Source of the DNA: Bryopsis sp. KO-2023
Taxonomy: Eukaryota; Chlorophyta; Ulvophyceae; Bryopsidales; Bryopsidaceae
Reading direction: 5' to 3'
Assembly: GCA_030272585.1 (NCBI GenBank)
Contig: BSYQ01000001.1
Location: forward strand, 1,178,001 to 1,242,000
Length of the DNA stretch: 64,000 nt
Part shown: piece by piece, positions 37,870 through 51,327 of the stretch
Position numbering within the stretch: position 1 is the stretch's first letter
Layout of the letters: each line of letters starts with the position of its first letter
Position numbers and translations under genes: made by a program
Notes under the pieces: model-generated
The model's input: only the letters and a program-made list of their open reading frames with translations
The model's database searches: none
What the model was told of the DNA's origin: nothing

Positions 37870-40800
37870 ATGGAGGGGTCGGCTTGGTTCTACAATGCAC
37901 CCGTGCATCCGGACGCGCTCGTTTGGTCGGAAGATGACCTTCTCGCGGTGGCGACTGGTTCCGTCGTGGCGATACTCAATCCGTTCGATATTTCGGGGGG
38001 ACGCGCGTACGTCAATTTCTCTGACGAGAGGGACGTAGGTGGATGGGCTCCGGGTTGTGTTCCTGAAGATCCCGAGCCTTGTCTGAAAATGGCGCTCTGT
38101 TGCTTGAATGAGCTTCGGTTCAGAGATACGAGTTGGGCTCCCCACGTTCGCTCAGTGGATTGGTCGCCCTCGGGAAGTGGACCTGATGGTGGATGTCTAC
38201 TGGCTGCAACCCTGTCGGATCATCACGTGCGTCGGACCAACTCTTGGCCCAGAAAGAAAGAAAAATACAGTAACTCAGAAAAAAAAGGGAAATTTAAAGG
38301 ATATTTTCTGAAATATTTAATATTGTCTTAGTAAATATTATGAAGAGTTGTGACACTGCCACATTAAAATTAAATTGAGAGAGAGATAGAAAGAGGGCCC
38401 ATCTCTATTCAACAACCAGGTTCGTAAAATGCATGATTGATGTGCAGATTTTTCATTTTATTTATATTTTTTTCTGGCCATCAATCACAGGTTTTTATTT
38501 GCTCGCCTGCCCTGAAATCTTGTGCGGAATGGTCAAAACTTGTTGATCTGGGAACGCAACTGAAGGAGCACATGCGGAAAACAAGATGGGATGTGAGTGG
38601 TCAAAAGAACCACCTAAGTTCAGATGAAAAAAATAGTCAAAATGTCTGTGAAAGTTGGCTTAAACTGTCTGCACACCAGTGTCAATGAACAGATATCGGA
38701 AATCGGATTAAAAATATAAAAAAAATAGAGAATATTAATAATTGATGAATGATCGAATTATCTTTCAGGAAAAAGGCAAGGGTGGAAGCAACCCTATCGT
38801 CAAAGAGGAGGAAATGCTGAGATTGAAGGGTGGTGGAATTGAGAGCGATGGTGGGGGGGACGAGGGGACCTCTCAAAATTCCACCACTTGGAAGCTGTCC
38901 CCAAACGATGGAGTGGAAGTAATGAACACAAACATTCTCAAAGGCATCTGGTGAGTCACACCTGGCCTGCCATTTCAACACGATCACATAATTTGCTTCA
39001 GCACGCGATAATCTGTGAGAAGGGGTAACCATGGAAGAGTTGCTTTTAGTCATTCTCTGGCTCTCCTTTGAAATTATTTATTTATTTATTTAATTATTAT
39101 TAATTATTTTTTTATTTAATTATTTTTATTTTTATTTTTTTGAGGGCGTTTGTCTTATTTTTATTTTAGGTTCGAGGGGGTGGTGCTGAAGGTCATCCAC
39201 GGATATGCTTTGGTGGAATATGCCATGCTTCATTGCGATTACTCAGGAAAAGAGAAACTGCGAGAGTGGTTTCCTGTGCCTGGCCATGATTCGACCTCCA
39301 GGGGGAAATTGCCGAGAAGCGATGTAATCAACGACTTTGATTCAGCCATTCGTCCTACACCACCTGCCAATGTGAGTGGACCCATTACTGAAATACCCCC
39401 ATGTGAGATTGCACAGAATGGCTGAAAGGACACTTTCCTTGATGGTTTTATTTGGTGTGGAATTCTAGCTCGTCGCACTGACTACAGCGGAGTGCAAGCC
39501 AGGTGGATCGGTCGATACCTTCGACGATGCCTATTGGATGAGTGCCGAAATCATTTCCGTAAACGAATCAGAAGCCATGCTCGAAATCAAACTAGCTAAT
39601 TCGGTCGTGGTTCAGAGAGTGAAATGCTCCTCGGTTCGGAAAATATCCCAGTGGGGTCTTGATGGTTGGAGTGTGGAGGGGCGAGAGGGGGGTATAACAA
39701 TCGAGGAGGAGGGAGGTATAGCAGTCGAGGAGGAGGGAGGTGTGGGAGCAATTCCGGATGATGAAGAGGTTTCGGAAGAGGCGACCCCTCCACCAAGGAC
39801 TTCAAGAAAACGGAAACCCAGACGGGCAAGTCAACCACGTGTGCGTCGAAAGAAGACAGAACCTGTGAGTGAAATGGACCCCTTTTTTTGCCATTCAAAT
39901 ATGAAATCGGGAAACTGTGGATTCAATGGATCAGTTGGTGCGAACTCTGTCTTTCTTTTCGTTTTCAACTGGGGCGCTCCCACACATGATTTTTCAACCA
40001 AGATTTTTTTTCGAATGGAGGCAATGATGGTAATGGGATTGCATTGGATAGTCAGAACATCCATCAAATTGATACGTGTCAGTGCATTTGAATCTGAGGG
40101 GTATGACTCATTGCTCGTTCCAGCCGGGCCCATATAAAGTGCCAGACGATTTTGACCCATCCGTGCTGGGGCAAGAGATCAAGGAGGACACCAGCAGCAA
40201 ACTCCGACTGGAATTGGCGAAAACTGGGCTGTTTCGATGGATGAACCTCAGAAGCGTGTTGCCCGAGGATAAAGTCGAGATCTACGAGCTGAGGGAAGCC
40301 ATGAAAGGGGAGGATCTCAGACTCCACGAACAAACCATTGCGGAGCTGGTGTGTGTGTGTTTCTGCTTTTTGGGTGGTTTTTCTTCTTGCTTGGGTCAAT
40401 TGATTTCCTTGTGGAATTCAACCACATCGTTTAGTCCCTGCACCGATCTAAATTAACACAGATGTCGTGGTAACTCAATCTCACCCAGTGAAATAGGGAG
40501 TTGGGTAGCAGTTTGTACTTTGTTGAGATGCGGCGGATTCGATTGTTCGTTCAGGTTCACGTTTATGGGCCCAACATGGAGAAAGTTGGCTTGACGGAAT
40601 CTGAACTGCGAAAAGAGCTGCGGACTAATATCCGTAGAAAGGCCATCTGCTCCCACAATGCCGTGTATCGGTCCAACCGAAATCTCCCCATGCTTCCCAA
40701 ATCAATGTTACCCATCATCGGCCAGGAACCCTCGAATCCTCTTGCAGGAACGGGCCCCAGAAAACGCACCAGGCCAAGTCAGTTATGGGACGAAGCAGTC

Positions 40801-43800
40801 AATGCAACTAGGAACCATGCACAAACTGCTGCTGGTATGTCTGTCTCGAGGTTTTTTTTTTTTGGAGTTCTTCTTGCAGCGGAGGGCATCTGCCTTAACG
40901 CTCGATCAATCGCTTTCGCTAGGGGAAGGGATCCCTGTTTAATTCCATGTGCGATTTGCGAATGTTTGTTCAGTAAATCGTACCTTTGTGTGTTTTTCAT
41001 AGACCAGGAGCCACGGCCATTAGCAACGTCTAGGGCCAGGTCCAGGCACAAAAAAAGGATCTCCCGAGACATCAAAATGTCGACAATAGGATGTCTTGTC
41101 GTTCAAGACACTTACGATTCGTGGAAAAAAGTGAAGCCCAATAAAAAAAAGAGAGGGATCCATCAGCTGAAAGTAGGGCAAGGCCCAGTGGTGCCTAACG
41201 AACTGTACGAGTACAGGCTTTCCCTGGTTGCAGCAAAATGTGTGGCTTGGTCCCCGAGCGTTCGAATCTCGAACTGCAAGGCCTCCGTGATCGCAGTTGG
41301 GACGGAGTCGGGCCATGTCGTGCTTTGGAAAGGGGAGTTTCATGGTCCCTATGTGGATTCAGCCACAATGAAAGATGCAGCAACCGTTTTGGGCTCCGTT
41401 GAGGTCCACTCCGGAGAGATTTCGACATTGAAATGGCATCTTTTGAAGGTGGATAAAAACAGAGAGTTCCTGGTGTTGGTTTCTGGGGGCGTGATGGGCG
41501 ATGTCAGACTCACTGCTTTTCGGCCAGACGATCTAGCTGAGGTCACGAATGAATGCAACGAATTGTTGGGGTCTTTGTTGCTGTCGTGGGGGTGGGTTTG
41601 CCCCCCCGATATGCAACCTGTTGGGTGTGTTTCGGTGGGGTTGGATCTGCAGTCGAATGGGGATGCTTTGATTGTTGGGATAGGGAAATCGGGGGGTGGA
41701 GTTGCGGTGTGGCACAGTCCTTCGGTGAAGGAGCTTGCTGGGATGGATGGGGATTCTTGGGCAATGCGAGGGGAGTTGATACGGATCCCTTGGGCACATA
41801 GTGCTTTTGGGGTTACAGGTCAGTGTAGGTTTTGGTGGTGTTTTGGTGTTTTGGGCCAGAGATTTTTATGCTTCTCCGCTCACAGTGCTGTATTGAACCA
41901 TGGATGTATGTTTTCCTGTGCGCTTGAGTGTCCAGTTCAAAAAGTTTCTTACTTTTCCAACAGTTTGCACCGATCGATTGATTTTGTTGTGAATGCAGGG
42001 GTGTCGTGTGGATTGGTGGGGGGCATGGTGGTGAGTTGTGGAATGGACGGTTCAGTCAAATGCTGGAAAAGAGAAGGGTCGAGTTACACCGAGGTGCAGG
42101 GTCCACAGCAAATTTCTGAGGAAACCCCCAATGACCCCACCCACATGCCCTTTGGAGTGGTGAGGTCGCAAAACGGGCTGTTGTTGGCAGTTTTGAAGGA
42201 TCAGGGCCGGAAGCTCTGGGATGCCCAAGTGCAGAAAATGACCTGGAAACGAATTGCGCATTCATCCATAGAGATGGTCAGGTGAGAATGGAAAACCCTC
42301 CGTGCAATGAATGGATTGGTTGCTTCGATTCTACCCACTGTATGGAGTGTGAAAATTATCCATTGACCTTTTTTAAAACACACTGAGTGTTGGTTTGCAT
42401 TAGAGTCTAAGGAAAAAACCCACTATTGGCTTCAATTTGGTGGTTTGTGTGAATCAACAGGATCCATGGAAATTCTACAGCAGTTTCGCACAAGGAGGCC
42501 TTGGCCGGAATGGGGATGAAAGAACCCCATAGCATCGTTTCAATGTCAGACATCGCAGTGACGATTCTTTCTGGACACACCGATTCCAATGAAAGCAAGG
42601 CTGGTGGGGAGGGGGGCTCCGATTCCGAGAAGGATGAGGGCAGGGATAGGGAAGAAATGGACAGAGAACGGTCCAATGTCAAGATTTTCTCTGCCAGTCT
42701 TGCAAAGGTACATCCAGCCATCAGAATAGGAAGATATGCAGATACATATATGTATCCTTTCCCAAAAACACGTTTCCGTGAACGGATCATTATAATGCTG
42801 CTAAAACGGTTGGTTTGGGGGAGGGCTTGATGAAATATGTAATGGATCAATGATACATCAACATCAAAAGGCCTACATTGTTTATTTATATTTAATTGGG
42901 GGGGAGGGGGATGTCTGTCATGGAGTTGATATTTGTTGTGTGGTGATATTCAACAGACCATCTTGATGAGACTGGAGCAGGAATTTAATATTCTCAACTT
43001 CGAATCCTTCCAAGATATTCCCAGCGATACGTGGCCCCGACTTCGGCTGGCCGTATCCCTCCGATACATGCTGAGGAAAGATCTGGAGTCCACTCCCCAA
43101 AATCCTGCTCCAGCTGGACTTCGTAAGTGGCTTTGAGCGGTGCTTTATATCTTTTGAACTGATACGGCGGTTGGGGATGTATTTGGGCTGCTGGAAAAAA
43201 CAACAGGCCATCTCTGGAACCCTCTGTTTCAAACATCTTCAGCTGAAAAGTATATAAGTTCACCTAATTCGATTGGTGTTGGTGTCCCACACAGAGGCGG
43301 AGGATCGTACGAGGATGGAATTCTATTTATTGCAGCACCATGTATGCTCTGTCATTGAGAAGAGGATGATTTTTGACGATTCGGAGAGCCCTTGCGGGCT
43401 GTTACCAGAGGGGGAGGATCCTTGGAAATTTATCGCTGGAACCATGTGTCGATGGGTGTCCCGTCACCACAGCCATCCAGATATGCACCCAGAGTTGGTG
43501 AAAGCAGCCGAAAAGGTCGTATCAGGTAAACTTGACTGACTTCCGTACTTGATCGTTTGCCACTTCCTCCCTTTCGGGCTTGACAAATTGGTGTGGATTT
43601 CACCACTGGTGGGTGCGTCATACATCCCGATTGGCGAGCAAGCACTGAAGATTGAAGATTGGTCCACTTGGTGAATAAAAATGAACTTGAAATTGCAGAG
43701 CACAGTGTGTAAAAGTACTGTTAATTTTTATTCACTTCAGATGCCTCCCACGCACCGGAAACCGACCCATTCTCTGAAGGTAGTCTGGCGTTTGGTAGTG

Positions 43801-44078
43801 GTCCTCCCGTCACTTCAGCCCGGACTGCAGTGAGCTCTGCAATTGATTTTGAACTGGTTCGCTGCGGGTCCAGTTTATTGGCCTGTGCTTCCGTCCCCAG
43901 CAAATGGGAGTGTTTGATTTGTAAAAGGAAATACATGTTTTCTCCTGTGGTGGTGGGACCGACTGGGTCGCATGAATGTTTGTATTGTGGTATTGTTTTG
44001 ACCTCTGTGCGAGGAGAAATGTGCTTGGCTGCTGCTGGAGCATATTATGGCAAATACGAAGAGTCCCAGGCTGGGTAG
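37870..44078 (+). CDS. TFIIIC-type WD40 protein with inserted Agenet/Tudor-like region and C-terminal zinc finger
   Basis: Exon 1 from 37870 encodes ALVWSEDDLLAVATGSVVAIL and VRSVDWSPSGSGPDGGCLLA. It splices at about 38226 to 38491 (VFICSPALKSC). Both match the N-terminal WD40 region of TFIIIC delta/GTF3C4. Exons at about 38769-39864 then encode WFEGVVLKVIHGYALVEY, LREWFPV, AIRPTPPAN and DDAYWMSAEIISV, the pattern of plant Agenet tandem domains, followed by EEEGG-type acidic repeats. After an unassigned linker (40100-41000), the propeller resumes (CVAWSPSV, VIAVGTESGHVVLWKGEF, GGMVVSCGMDGSVKCWKR). The end has cysteine pairs WECLICKRKY and HECLYCGIVL, as in the TFIIIC zinc-finger domain. The expected role is RNA polymerase III promoter binding; the Agenet part suggests a chromatin-reading function (inference). 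Confidence 0.8.
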
Positions 44079-44526
44079 GGATGAATTTGAGCATGTACAG
44101 TTATCATTGAATTGATTAGTCAAACACTTAAAGAAAAGAGGGGGGGGGGGCTAGAATGGGAGGGAAGGGCAGAAGGGAACCTAGAAGAGTTGTACTGGGA
44201 CATGGGCATAAAGTGCTCCTTGGCATGTAACAGAAATACGGTGTTTTTGTTATGGCTATATGCAAATCCTGTACCTTGTGCTTCCCAACCAACACATGCT
44301 TGGAGTAGAAAAGCAAGCCATTCGTTTGGCCTGACAGTTACAACCAATTGGTGTGAAAAATATCCATCCCAAACCTTTGTCACATTTTCTAGTTTCTGGC
44401 ATCCATGCACTAATTCTGTGGAATTGTACGACATACGTTCCGACAAAATGTCTTCAGCCGCTCACGTTAACTTTGCAGGTGGTCCCCGGTCGAGCGAGGT
44501 CAGATTTCGTCCAGACGATCAGTGCA
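44079..44526. other. Short intergenic gap before the RSL1D1-like gene
   Basis: A G-run near 44143 and pyrimidine stretches are present. An acceptor-like CTTTGCAG at 44473-44480 suggests that a 5' non-coding exon or an upstream start may exist for the next gene. Confidence 0.4.
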
Positions 44527-47289
44527 ATGAAGGTGAAAGAGGAATGGTCCAAGGCACTACCGGGGCTGGACTACAAACAGTGTCGCCAAGCCGCCGCCGC
44601 CCTGCTGTTGCACGTGGAGAAGCAGAATAAAGAGGGACCCCAGACGCTGTTCGAGGACGAGAAGAAAATATGGCTGGTGCGTGCCTGCTTCTGCCGTTTT
44701 TGTCTTTTCCTCTGTTTAATTCTGGACAAAAAAGTCCTCAGCTCGAAACCAGAAATGGAGTTGATTCGAAAAGCGTTTGGTTTCTGGGTTGAAAAAGGAT
44801 GTCAGGTTCAAGAAGTGTCCTGCGTTGAACTTCTCGAGAGGAAGCCCTTATGCGTTGTAAGTGTGATAATTGTTTCAGGGAAAATTTTGGTTACTTTGTG
44901 GGTATCTTTTCCCTTTTAAAAAATATAATTGCTTTTTCCTTCTTTTTTGTCGTGCTTTCAATTACTCCTGTTTTGGAATGGCTGCGTGGCCTTTAGCATG
45001 AACAGTTCAGAAAATGATCAAGTTGAATTCACACTTCGAATCCTGTGTAAAGAAAGGCAAAAATTAGAATAAGCAACCTGTTCTGGGTCCAAGAATTCCC
45101 TCCCAGCAACGAACCTGTGCTGTTAACATACACTACCACCATGTGTATTTTTAGTTATCTTTTTCAGGAAACAGGAAAAAGAATCAGTCATGCAAGTCAA
45201 TTTTGAACCAAACAATCTGGTGAACTGATTTATGTTTACTTTTTTGGTCATCAGGCCTGTGGTCCACTCAATACACGATAGGATTCCTGAAGTTTGCCTT
45301 TTAATCAAGGGAGGTCCACAAGGTGAGTGCGTTCGAACTGGCTTCAATTTCAACGAAAGAAGTTTCGTAAATTATATATTTACATTATATATGTTGCAAA
45401 TATACTTGTAATGGTAAAGAATACCCACTTAACCCAACCCAGCCCTTCTTGTGGAAGTGTGTCTATGGCCTTTTTCCTATAGAATGACGATCGTTTTTTC
45501 TTCACTTGGGGATATCTGAAAAGGTTTCCAGCCCCAATAAATTCTTTAAAAAAATGGTTGCTTATTTGTTGGGTTGTAACAATTCCTCAGACAACATGAA
45601 AAAGCCATTCAAGGAGAAACTGGTGCCTGGCTGTGTCCAAAAGATCATCACTGACAATGCGCTCAAGAGGAAATATGTCGACCACGAAGCAAAGTATCAA
45701 TTGGCCACACAGTTCGACATATTCTTGGCAAACCAAAGCATGATCTTCGACCTCCCACGACTGCTAGGTGAGAAAAACCTCAAAAATATTGTGCTCCTTA
45801 CAGCTTTCATCGTCAAGTTGCGCAATTTCCATCTTAGCGTGCACATTTCAACTCCCAAGAGGAAAGGCATGGAATTCTCACAAGCCTGAATCAGCTCAAA
45901 AGTTGGTTTCTAAATTGAGCGACAGATAATCTGGACAATTTAAGCCCATTTTCGGTTGGTCAACGGAAAAAAAAAAAAATCGTTTAGCAGGGTTGTCTTC
46001 TTAGCCAATGTATGGTGAGGTTGATATTTGTGTTGACCCAATCCAGGAAAGCCTTTCTATAAGAGCAGGAAGTTTCCAGCGTTGGTGCAGCTCAAGAAAT
46101 CCGACAAGGATTCATGGGAGTCCCGAATTGATGCAAAGAAAATGTGCACGTTCTGGCATGCAACCCCTGGTGTCAAGGCAGCAGTAAGGTAGGAATTGGA
46201 AATGGTTATAAAAGTTAGTCTGTATGATTCGGTGCGAGTCCAGAGGTCGGTCGGCGTTGGATCCATATAGGGAATGCTTGCATTAACCATGTGCTTGTAT
46301 GTATTCTCCATTTTTTTATTTTTTTTTTGGGGGGGGAGAACTTTTTTCCAATTAGTTTCCTTGGTTTTGGTCCAGATAAAGCCATTCCACAGTCAATTTC
46401 ATCAGGGGCTGACAATGCACAATATTATTTTTATTTCAACAGGATAGGCTTGGCATCATTTAAAGCCAAAGAGGTGGTCGAGAATCTCTTCTCGGCGCTG
46501 AGCTCGATGTGTTCATCCTTGCCCAATGGATTTTCCGAAATTTTGAGGGTTAGCATTCGAGGACCCGACACGACGCTGCTGCCTGTTTATCAAACATTGC
46601 CAGATCTTCCCTGTCAGGTATCAGATGCTGGTGTTTTGGACCTGGATGTGTCCAGCAGAAACAACAGAGTAGAAGATGGAGGTCGAACAGTGAATGCTCG
46701 TCCCAAAGTGGAGGGCGAGGATGAGGAGGCAAGTGCAAGGAAGAACTTGTCCAATTCTTTTTAGAGAAAAAAAAAAAAAATGCCCCATGACTGACTGGTC
46801 GACTGATTTGCTCTTTGTTCAACACTGTTCTAAATGCATCTTTGGACAATTAGCAATAGAATTGCAACCAGTGCTAGTCTTGTTTGTCTTTGTGGGGAAA
46901 ATCTTGACATTATGGTGTCGCTCAGGTGACTTTGGGGTGGTTTATTTGTTTTCTTATTTTTCCTTTTTTTTGCATGCGGTATATTCAGTCAATGCTTACA
47001 TGAGAGATTGTGGTAATTCCCTCGGAAATGGTCTCGATACAGTGAAAAATAGCACTTATATGATATCTACCCTGGCTAATTTGGGGCGTTTGAGCAGGAT
47101 ATGAAGATGAGGGAACGAGCCAACGAAATATTGGACGATATTATGTCGAGAGACAAATGGCAAATGCAATTTGGATTGAAGCGGCGACGGGACCCCACCA
47201 AGATAAAAAAGAAAGAAGATGCCAATGGTGTTGGAGAAGCCGACAGGGAGTCGAAGCGGTTGAAGCAAGATAGCGAGGATAGTCAGTAG
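44527..47289 (+). CDS. Ribosomal L1 domain-containing protein (RSL1D1 / UTP30 / Cic1 family)
   Basis: Exon 1 from the ATG at 44527 encodes LDYKQCRQAAAALLLHVEKQ and LFEDEKKIWL. A short exon at about 45256-45322 gives VVHSIHDRIPEVCLLIKGGP. Then about 45598-45768 gives PFKEKLVPGC and YQLATQFDIFLANQSMIFDL. About 46048-46190 gives FYKSRKFPALVQLKK, and about 46441-46730 gives IGLASFKAKEVVENLFSAL. These follow the order of the two-domain L1 fold in RSL1D1. The last exon is lysine/arginine-rich (KRRRDPTKIKKKED) and acidic, a nucleolar-type tail. Family members act in 60S and 90S pre-ribosome maturation. An internal frame from 44353 runs further upstream, but the first ATG in a good position is 44527. 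Confidence 0.85.
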
Positions 47290-47502
47290 GGGTGGGGTTA
47301 GGGGAGGTATTTCGATGAGAAGGCAGGGATTAGGGGTTAGTTGTAGATCGATCGCCAGGTTTCCAATTGTTTCATAGCGACATCATTGATTGAACGTCAA
47401 TTGCGACTCTTCTTTTGTGATGATTCTGGCATTCATACATATTGTGTCGCTCCTCTTTTCAAGTCCATTACCCGGAAACGAGTCATCCGCTGTTCACCCA
47501 CG

Positions 47503-50500
47503 ATGGCCGTCTTTGCCAACGAATACCAAGGGGGAGCGTTCTTTGAGGTTTTCAGTCCGCAGGTGCATTTATTGATTTTCGCTCCGTAGCGATCATCTGG
47601 TGTGCTGACAAACGAACAACAAGTAGAGCGGTTTCGGAATCGTTCAACGTGAGAATTGTAGACTGTTCCCCACAGGGTCGCAACCCACTGAGTCTATGGA
47701 AGGTCACGAATACTCAAGGAGTGAAGAAGGTGATCATGTCGGACGAGGGGGGGACTTTCTGACGGTTGTCTTTGATGAAATCGATTTTTCCTTCAACCGA
47801 ACACGTCGGTTGAAACTCACTCGTCCTAGCAGTTATGGATTTGTTTATACTCTCTCATTTGTGTGACCACACACCATGCTTCTGAGCTCCAGGAAGGAAT
47901 CAATCTGTGGTCAAATCCCAGATCCCTACAAGCTCAAAATACTCACATCATCTCCACCATCCCTGCCAACATGTAGTGGTCTGCATTAGTCAACAGTTGA
48001 AAAATGGAAAACCTCTTTCAAGGCATCACTTGGAAGACTCATGCCACCCCAAATGAGGGAATTTAATTTCAAGCATGTAAAGAAGAACTGCTGATGTTGC
48101 ACATAGATGTATGACAGAAGTGTCAAGGGGTACATCTACACTTGCTCCAGAGGTCCTGCATGCAAGCTTCAACTCCCCAGAGATGGTCTTGGTCCAAGTA
48201 TGGCACAATTAGCCCCTTCAAATAGAAGACATTTCCAACAAGATTGTTTCATCGCAGCAGGGTACCTTGCATGCTGTCGGAAAATTGAACCTCCGATAGT
48301 GGATGCCAGCAATAACACTTGTTTGGTGTTGTCCCCAGTGCACCTCTTCCAGCCATACATTTGTCTACAAGTTCTTCTGGTGGAAAATCAAACATTTTCA
48401 CTTGAACTCAGGTATGCACAATGCAATTTCCATCGGAGACAGAATGGAAACCAAAAGAAACCCTACTGATCTTGTGGGTCGGTTGTCAGGGTGAATTGCA
48501 CAGATGGGACTCGACGGAGGCTGCTATTCTCAACATGCTTTGCGGGAGTTAAGACAACAGCTCTACATTGCCAAATTCCGCTCTCTGGGCTGAACACAAA
48601 CACATGGACAAACCTTGCAGTGCATGCTGCTGATCTTGTCGAGCAATTCTTCCCTGGCGTTGGATGGAGGTCCACAGACGTCATCGTTGTTGGAGGAGCC
48701 CTGAAAGTACATACCTTAATCGAACCGCTTCTTTGAATACAACATTTTCCTGTTGGACAACAAAACCAGGCACGCCCAGTGCACGCTCGAGATTGCTTTG
48801 CAGGCTATGAAAAAACCAATTATATAAATTGATCGATTGGAATAGAATTCTCCTTCTTTGTACCGCCTTCAGCTCCGCCGCATCTTTACTCTGAAGCACC
48901 CACCGTTGGATACTACTGGAGGATGCAAGGTACCACACATACAGATGCATTTGAAGACGAGCTGAAGCACTGAAGGAAACCTGACTAGAATAAACTGCTC
49001 TTGACGTCTGGGTTTGCACCGCAGGTATACGCTGGTGGCGTTGTTGCGATTCCCAGGAGCGTCGACTTTCCACATGGTGTGGCAGGAGAAACACAGGTTT
49101 GCCATCTTTCTAATTTGAATGGTTGGAAGAGAGTGCTAGAAAAGCTGATGGAAGGAAGTGAGTTGTGGTTTGGAATGTCATAGGTGCTTGACAGCGTAAA
49201 GGTGAACACGTGGCTTGTGGATGTCAGGAACGACAATCAAAAAGACGAGGCTCTTCAGAGCGTGAGGGGGAGGCCTTCAGCAGGAGACACAGTACGCCTG
49301 GATTGGATGCTTAAGAATTTAAAGCACTTTCCTTGAAAAGATTTGGCTGAAAACCTTTGATTACTGTGGTCAGGGGGGGCTGTCATCGCGTTCAAGGCAT
49401 GGCGGCCCAATGCACGTTGCATTTGGCTCACGGTTTCCTGTTCTCCTGCCGTCTACCACCAGAGGGTCAAGGCATGCGACTCGAAGGTCTTTGCCACAAA
49501 GGTTGGATCGTTGCTTAAGCCATCGCCAGCACGAGGAGGGACAAGTCGCCGCAAGTCTGAATTGTGACAGCAGCGACCAAGAAGATGAGCATAGGGAGGT
49601 GAGCGTGGAGTCTTTGTTAACCAAAGTTTGTTTTGCGCGTTTTTTTCTCTCCCACAGTGATCTCACTTATGGTTGATTCTTCAGAACATCTCCCCCAATC
49701 CACCACAAACCTCAAACAAGTCCGCAGAACCAAAGCAGACTGGGGCTCGTCAATCTCTACTTCCAGATATCAAAAACAGACACCGAACAGGTGCAGTAGA
49801 GAGGGAGAGGGGTCGACCTGAACCTGGTTGCGATGTCTTGACGATTGAACACGCTGAACACGAGAGGCTTCCAATGATACAAGTCCCAAATACTGGCTGC
49901 GACACAGCCAGCAGTCCTTCCAGTTGTTGGTCCAGCGAGAATGGGGATGCTGATTCAAATGGCTGCCTGTGAGGAGATGTGGCGCACATTGTTTTTCTCG
50001 AAGTTGGATTTTTGTCAGGGTGAATTGATGGTAATCTTGATCTCTCATATGATACAGGGTAGCAAAAGAGAAACAGGGTGATCTCGATCGCATAGTTCTT
50101 AGAGTCGCGCAAAGCCTCGAAAAGCAATATTTGGGGGAGAACATAGGAGAAGTATCCAAGGGCCAACAAGTTCAAAATGCTCAAAGGTGTGGTGCACTTC
50201 CTGCTTGGGCACAATACACTGTTGATTGTGAAACAGCAAAGACAGATTTCGGTGCACCATACTCCACACAGTGGTGATGGAATCGCGACACCCTGATTCC
50301 AAATGCAACATATTAATTGTGCAAGCGAGGCCTCTGCTAAGAGATTACGGACTGTGCAGGGGCGAGGAAAATCTTCAAGGGAAAATGAGTGTTCAAAGGA
50401 GTGATTCAGACTATGACTCTGATGAAAGCTTCATTGACATGTTGAAGGATGAGGAGTTGGGGTGCTGCTTGGATGTCCAGAGCAATAGGCTTTACAGAAT

Positions 50501-50513
50501 TGATAGCTGTTAG
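47503..50513 (+). CDS. CFAP20 domain-containing protein (CFAP20DC-like)
   Basis: Exon 1 (47503-47562) encodes MAVFANEYQGGAFFEVFSPQ, a near-signature start of the CFAP20-domain family. Exon 2 (47676-47729) gives GRNPLSLWKVTNTQGVKK. Exon 3 from 48108 gives MYDRSVKGYIYTC and LQLPRDGLG. Exon 4 (about 48341-48412) gives LFQPYICLQVLLVENQTFSL. Exon 5 from about 48490 gives VNCTDGTRRRLLFSTCF and TALHCQIPLSGLNTNTWTNL, completing the jelly-roll domain. Later exons (49026-50513) encode a long, low-complexity, Ser/Arg/Glu-rich tail, with several exons less securely placed; the stop is at 50513. CFAP20 is an inner-junction protein of axonemal doublets, and CFAP20DC homologues are linked to cilia. This supports a flagellate life stage. 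Confidence 0.8.
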
Positions 50514-51327
50514 GTTAACCGAGTTGGTGATACTTTGAAATCTTTTTTAGGGGTTCTTTGTGTGATGAGTTCGAGTTGTAGTTTCACGTGCCTCAAAAAA
50601 ACTTTTATTTATTGTGTATTTGTGCAAGTGAATAACTCGCACCCACCTGATGGAAGAAGGCATGAAGCAATTTTACTATTAATGTTGTGTGCAAGACCAG
50701 AGCAAATCAAGTTCCAAGCATGATCACACTTTTCATGAAAAGCGAGACAATAAACATGCGTATGTGCGTGTCTGCAGGCCCAGCTGGATCTATTTTTAGT
50801 CTCTTCTTAGTCCACTTTGAAGTGTTTGAGACATTCATGGGACTGTTGCCTGATTGAACGCCATGCTCAAGTATGTACGTGTATAGCAGGTGCTGTATAC
50901 AATATCCATGCCAGCAAGAAGCCTAATTCAACTCCCAAAACGCCGAATGCAGGTGGAATATTTGGAACAATATCGGAGAGAGAGAAACATTTCGTTGTCC
51001 AAAACATGTGTGTGTGTGGGAGGGGGGGGAGTGTGTTTAACATCCCCTGCTAGCTCTTTCTCAATCTCGAAAAGGTCGTTTCTCTCTGAAACCAACTTCA
51101 TAACACACACGATTAGATCGTGAGTTGTTATGGTTTTCGGCTTGGTAGGTTACAGAGTTGCGCCGACCTTGCGAGGTCAATCGCATCTCTGGTTAGTTGG
51201 TTGGTTGTGGAACTTCTTCGACCAGCGCACGAATAAATTGCGCATATCCCATACTGGTTCATCGAGTTTTCGTATCTCTGAGAAAAAGAGCACGCCAAGC
51301 AGACCGAACAGGTCGAGTGAACCCAAG
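50514..51327. other. Intergenic between CFAP20DC and PUF genes
   Basis: No gene is recognised. There is a TG/GT-rich stretch around 51006-51030. The PUF promoter and 5' UTR should be in the last few hundred bases. Confidence 0.5.
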
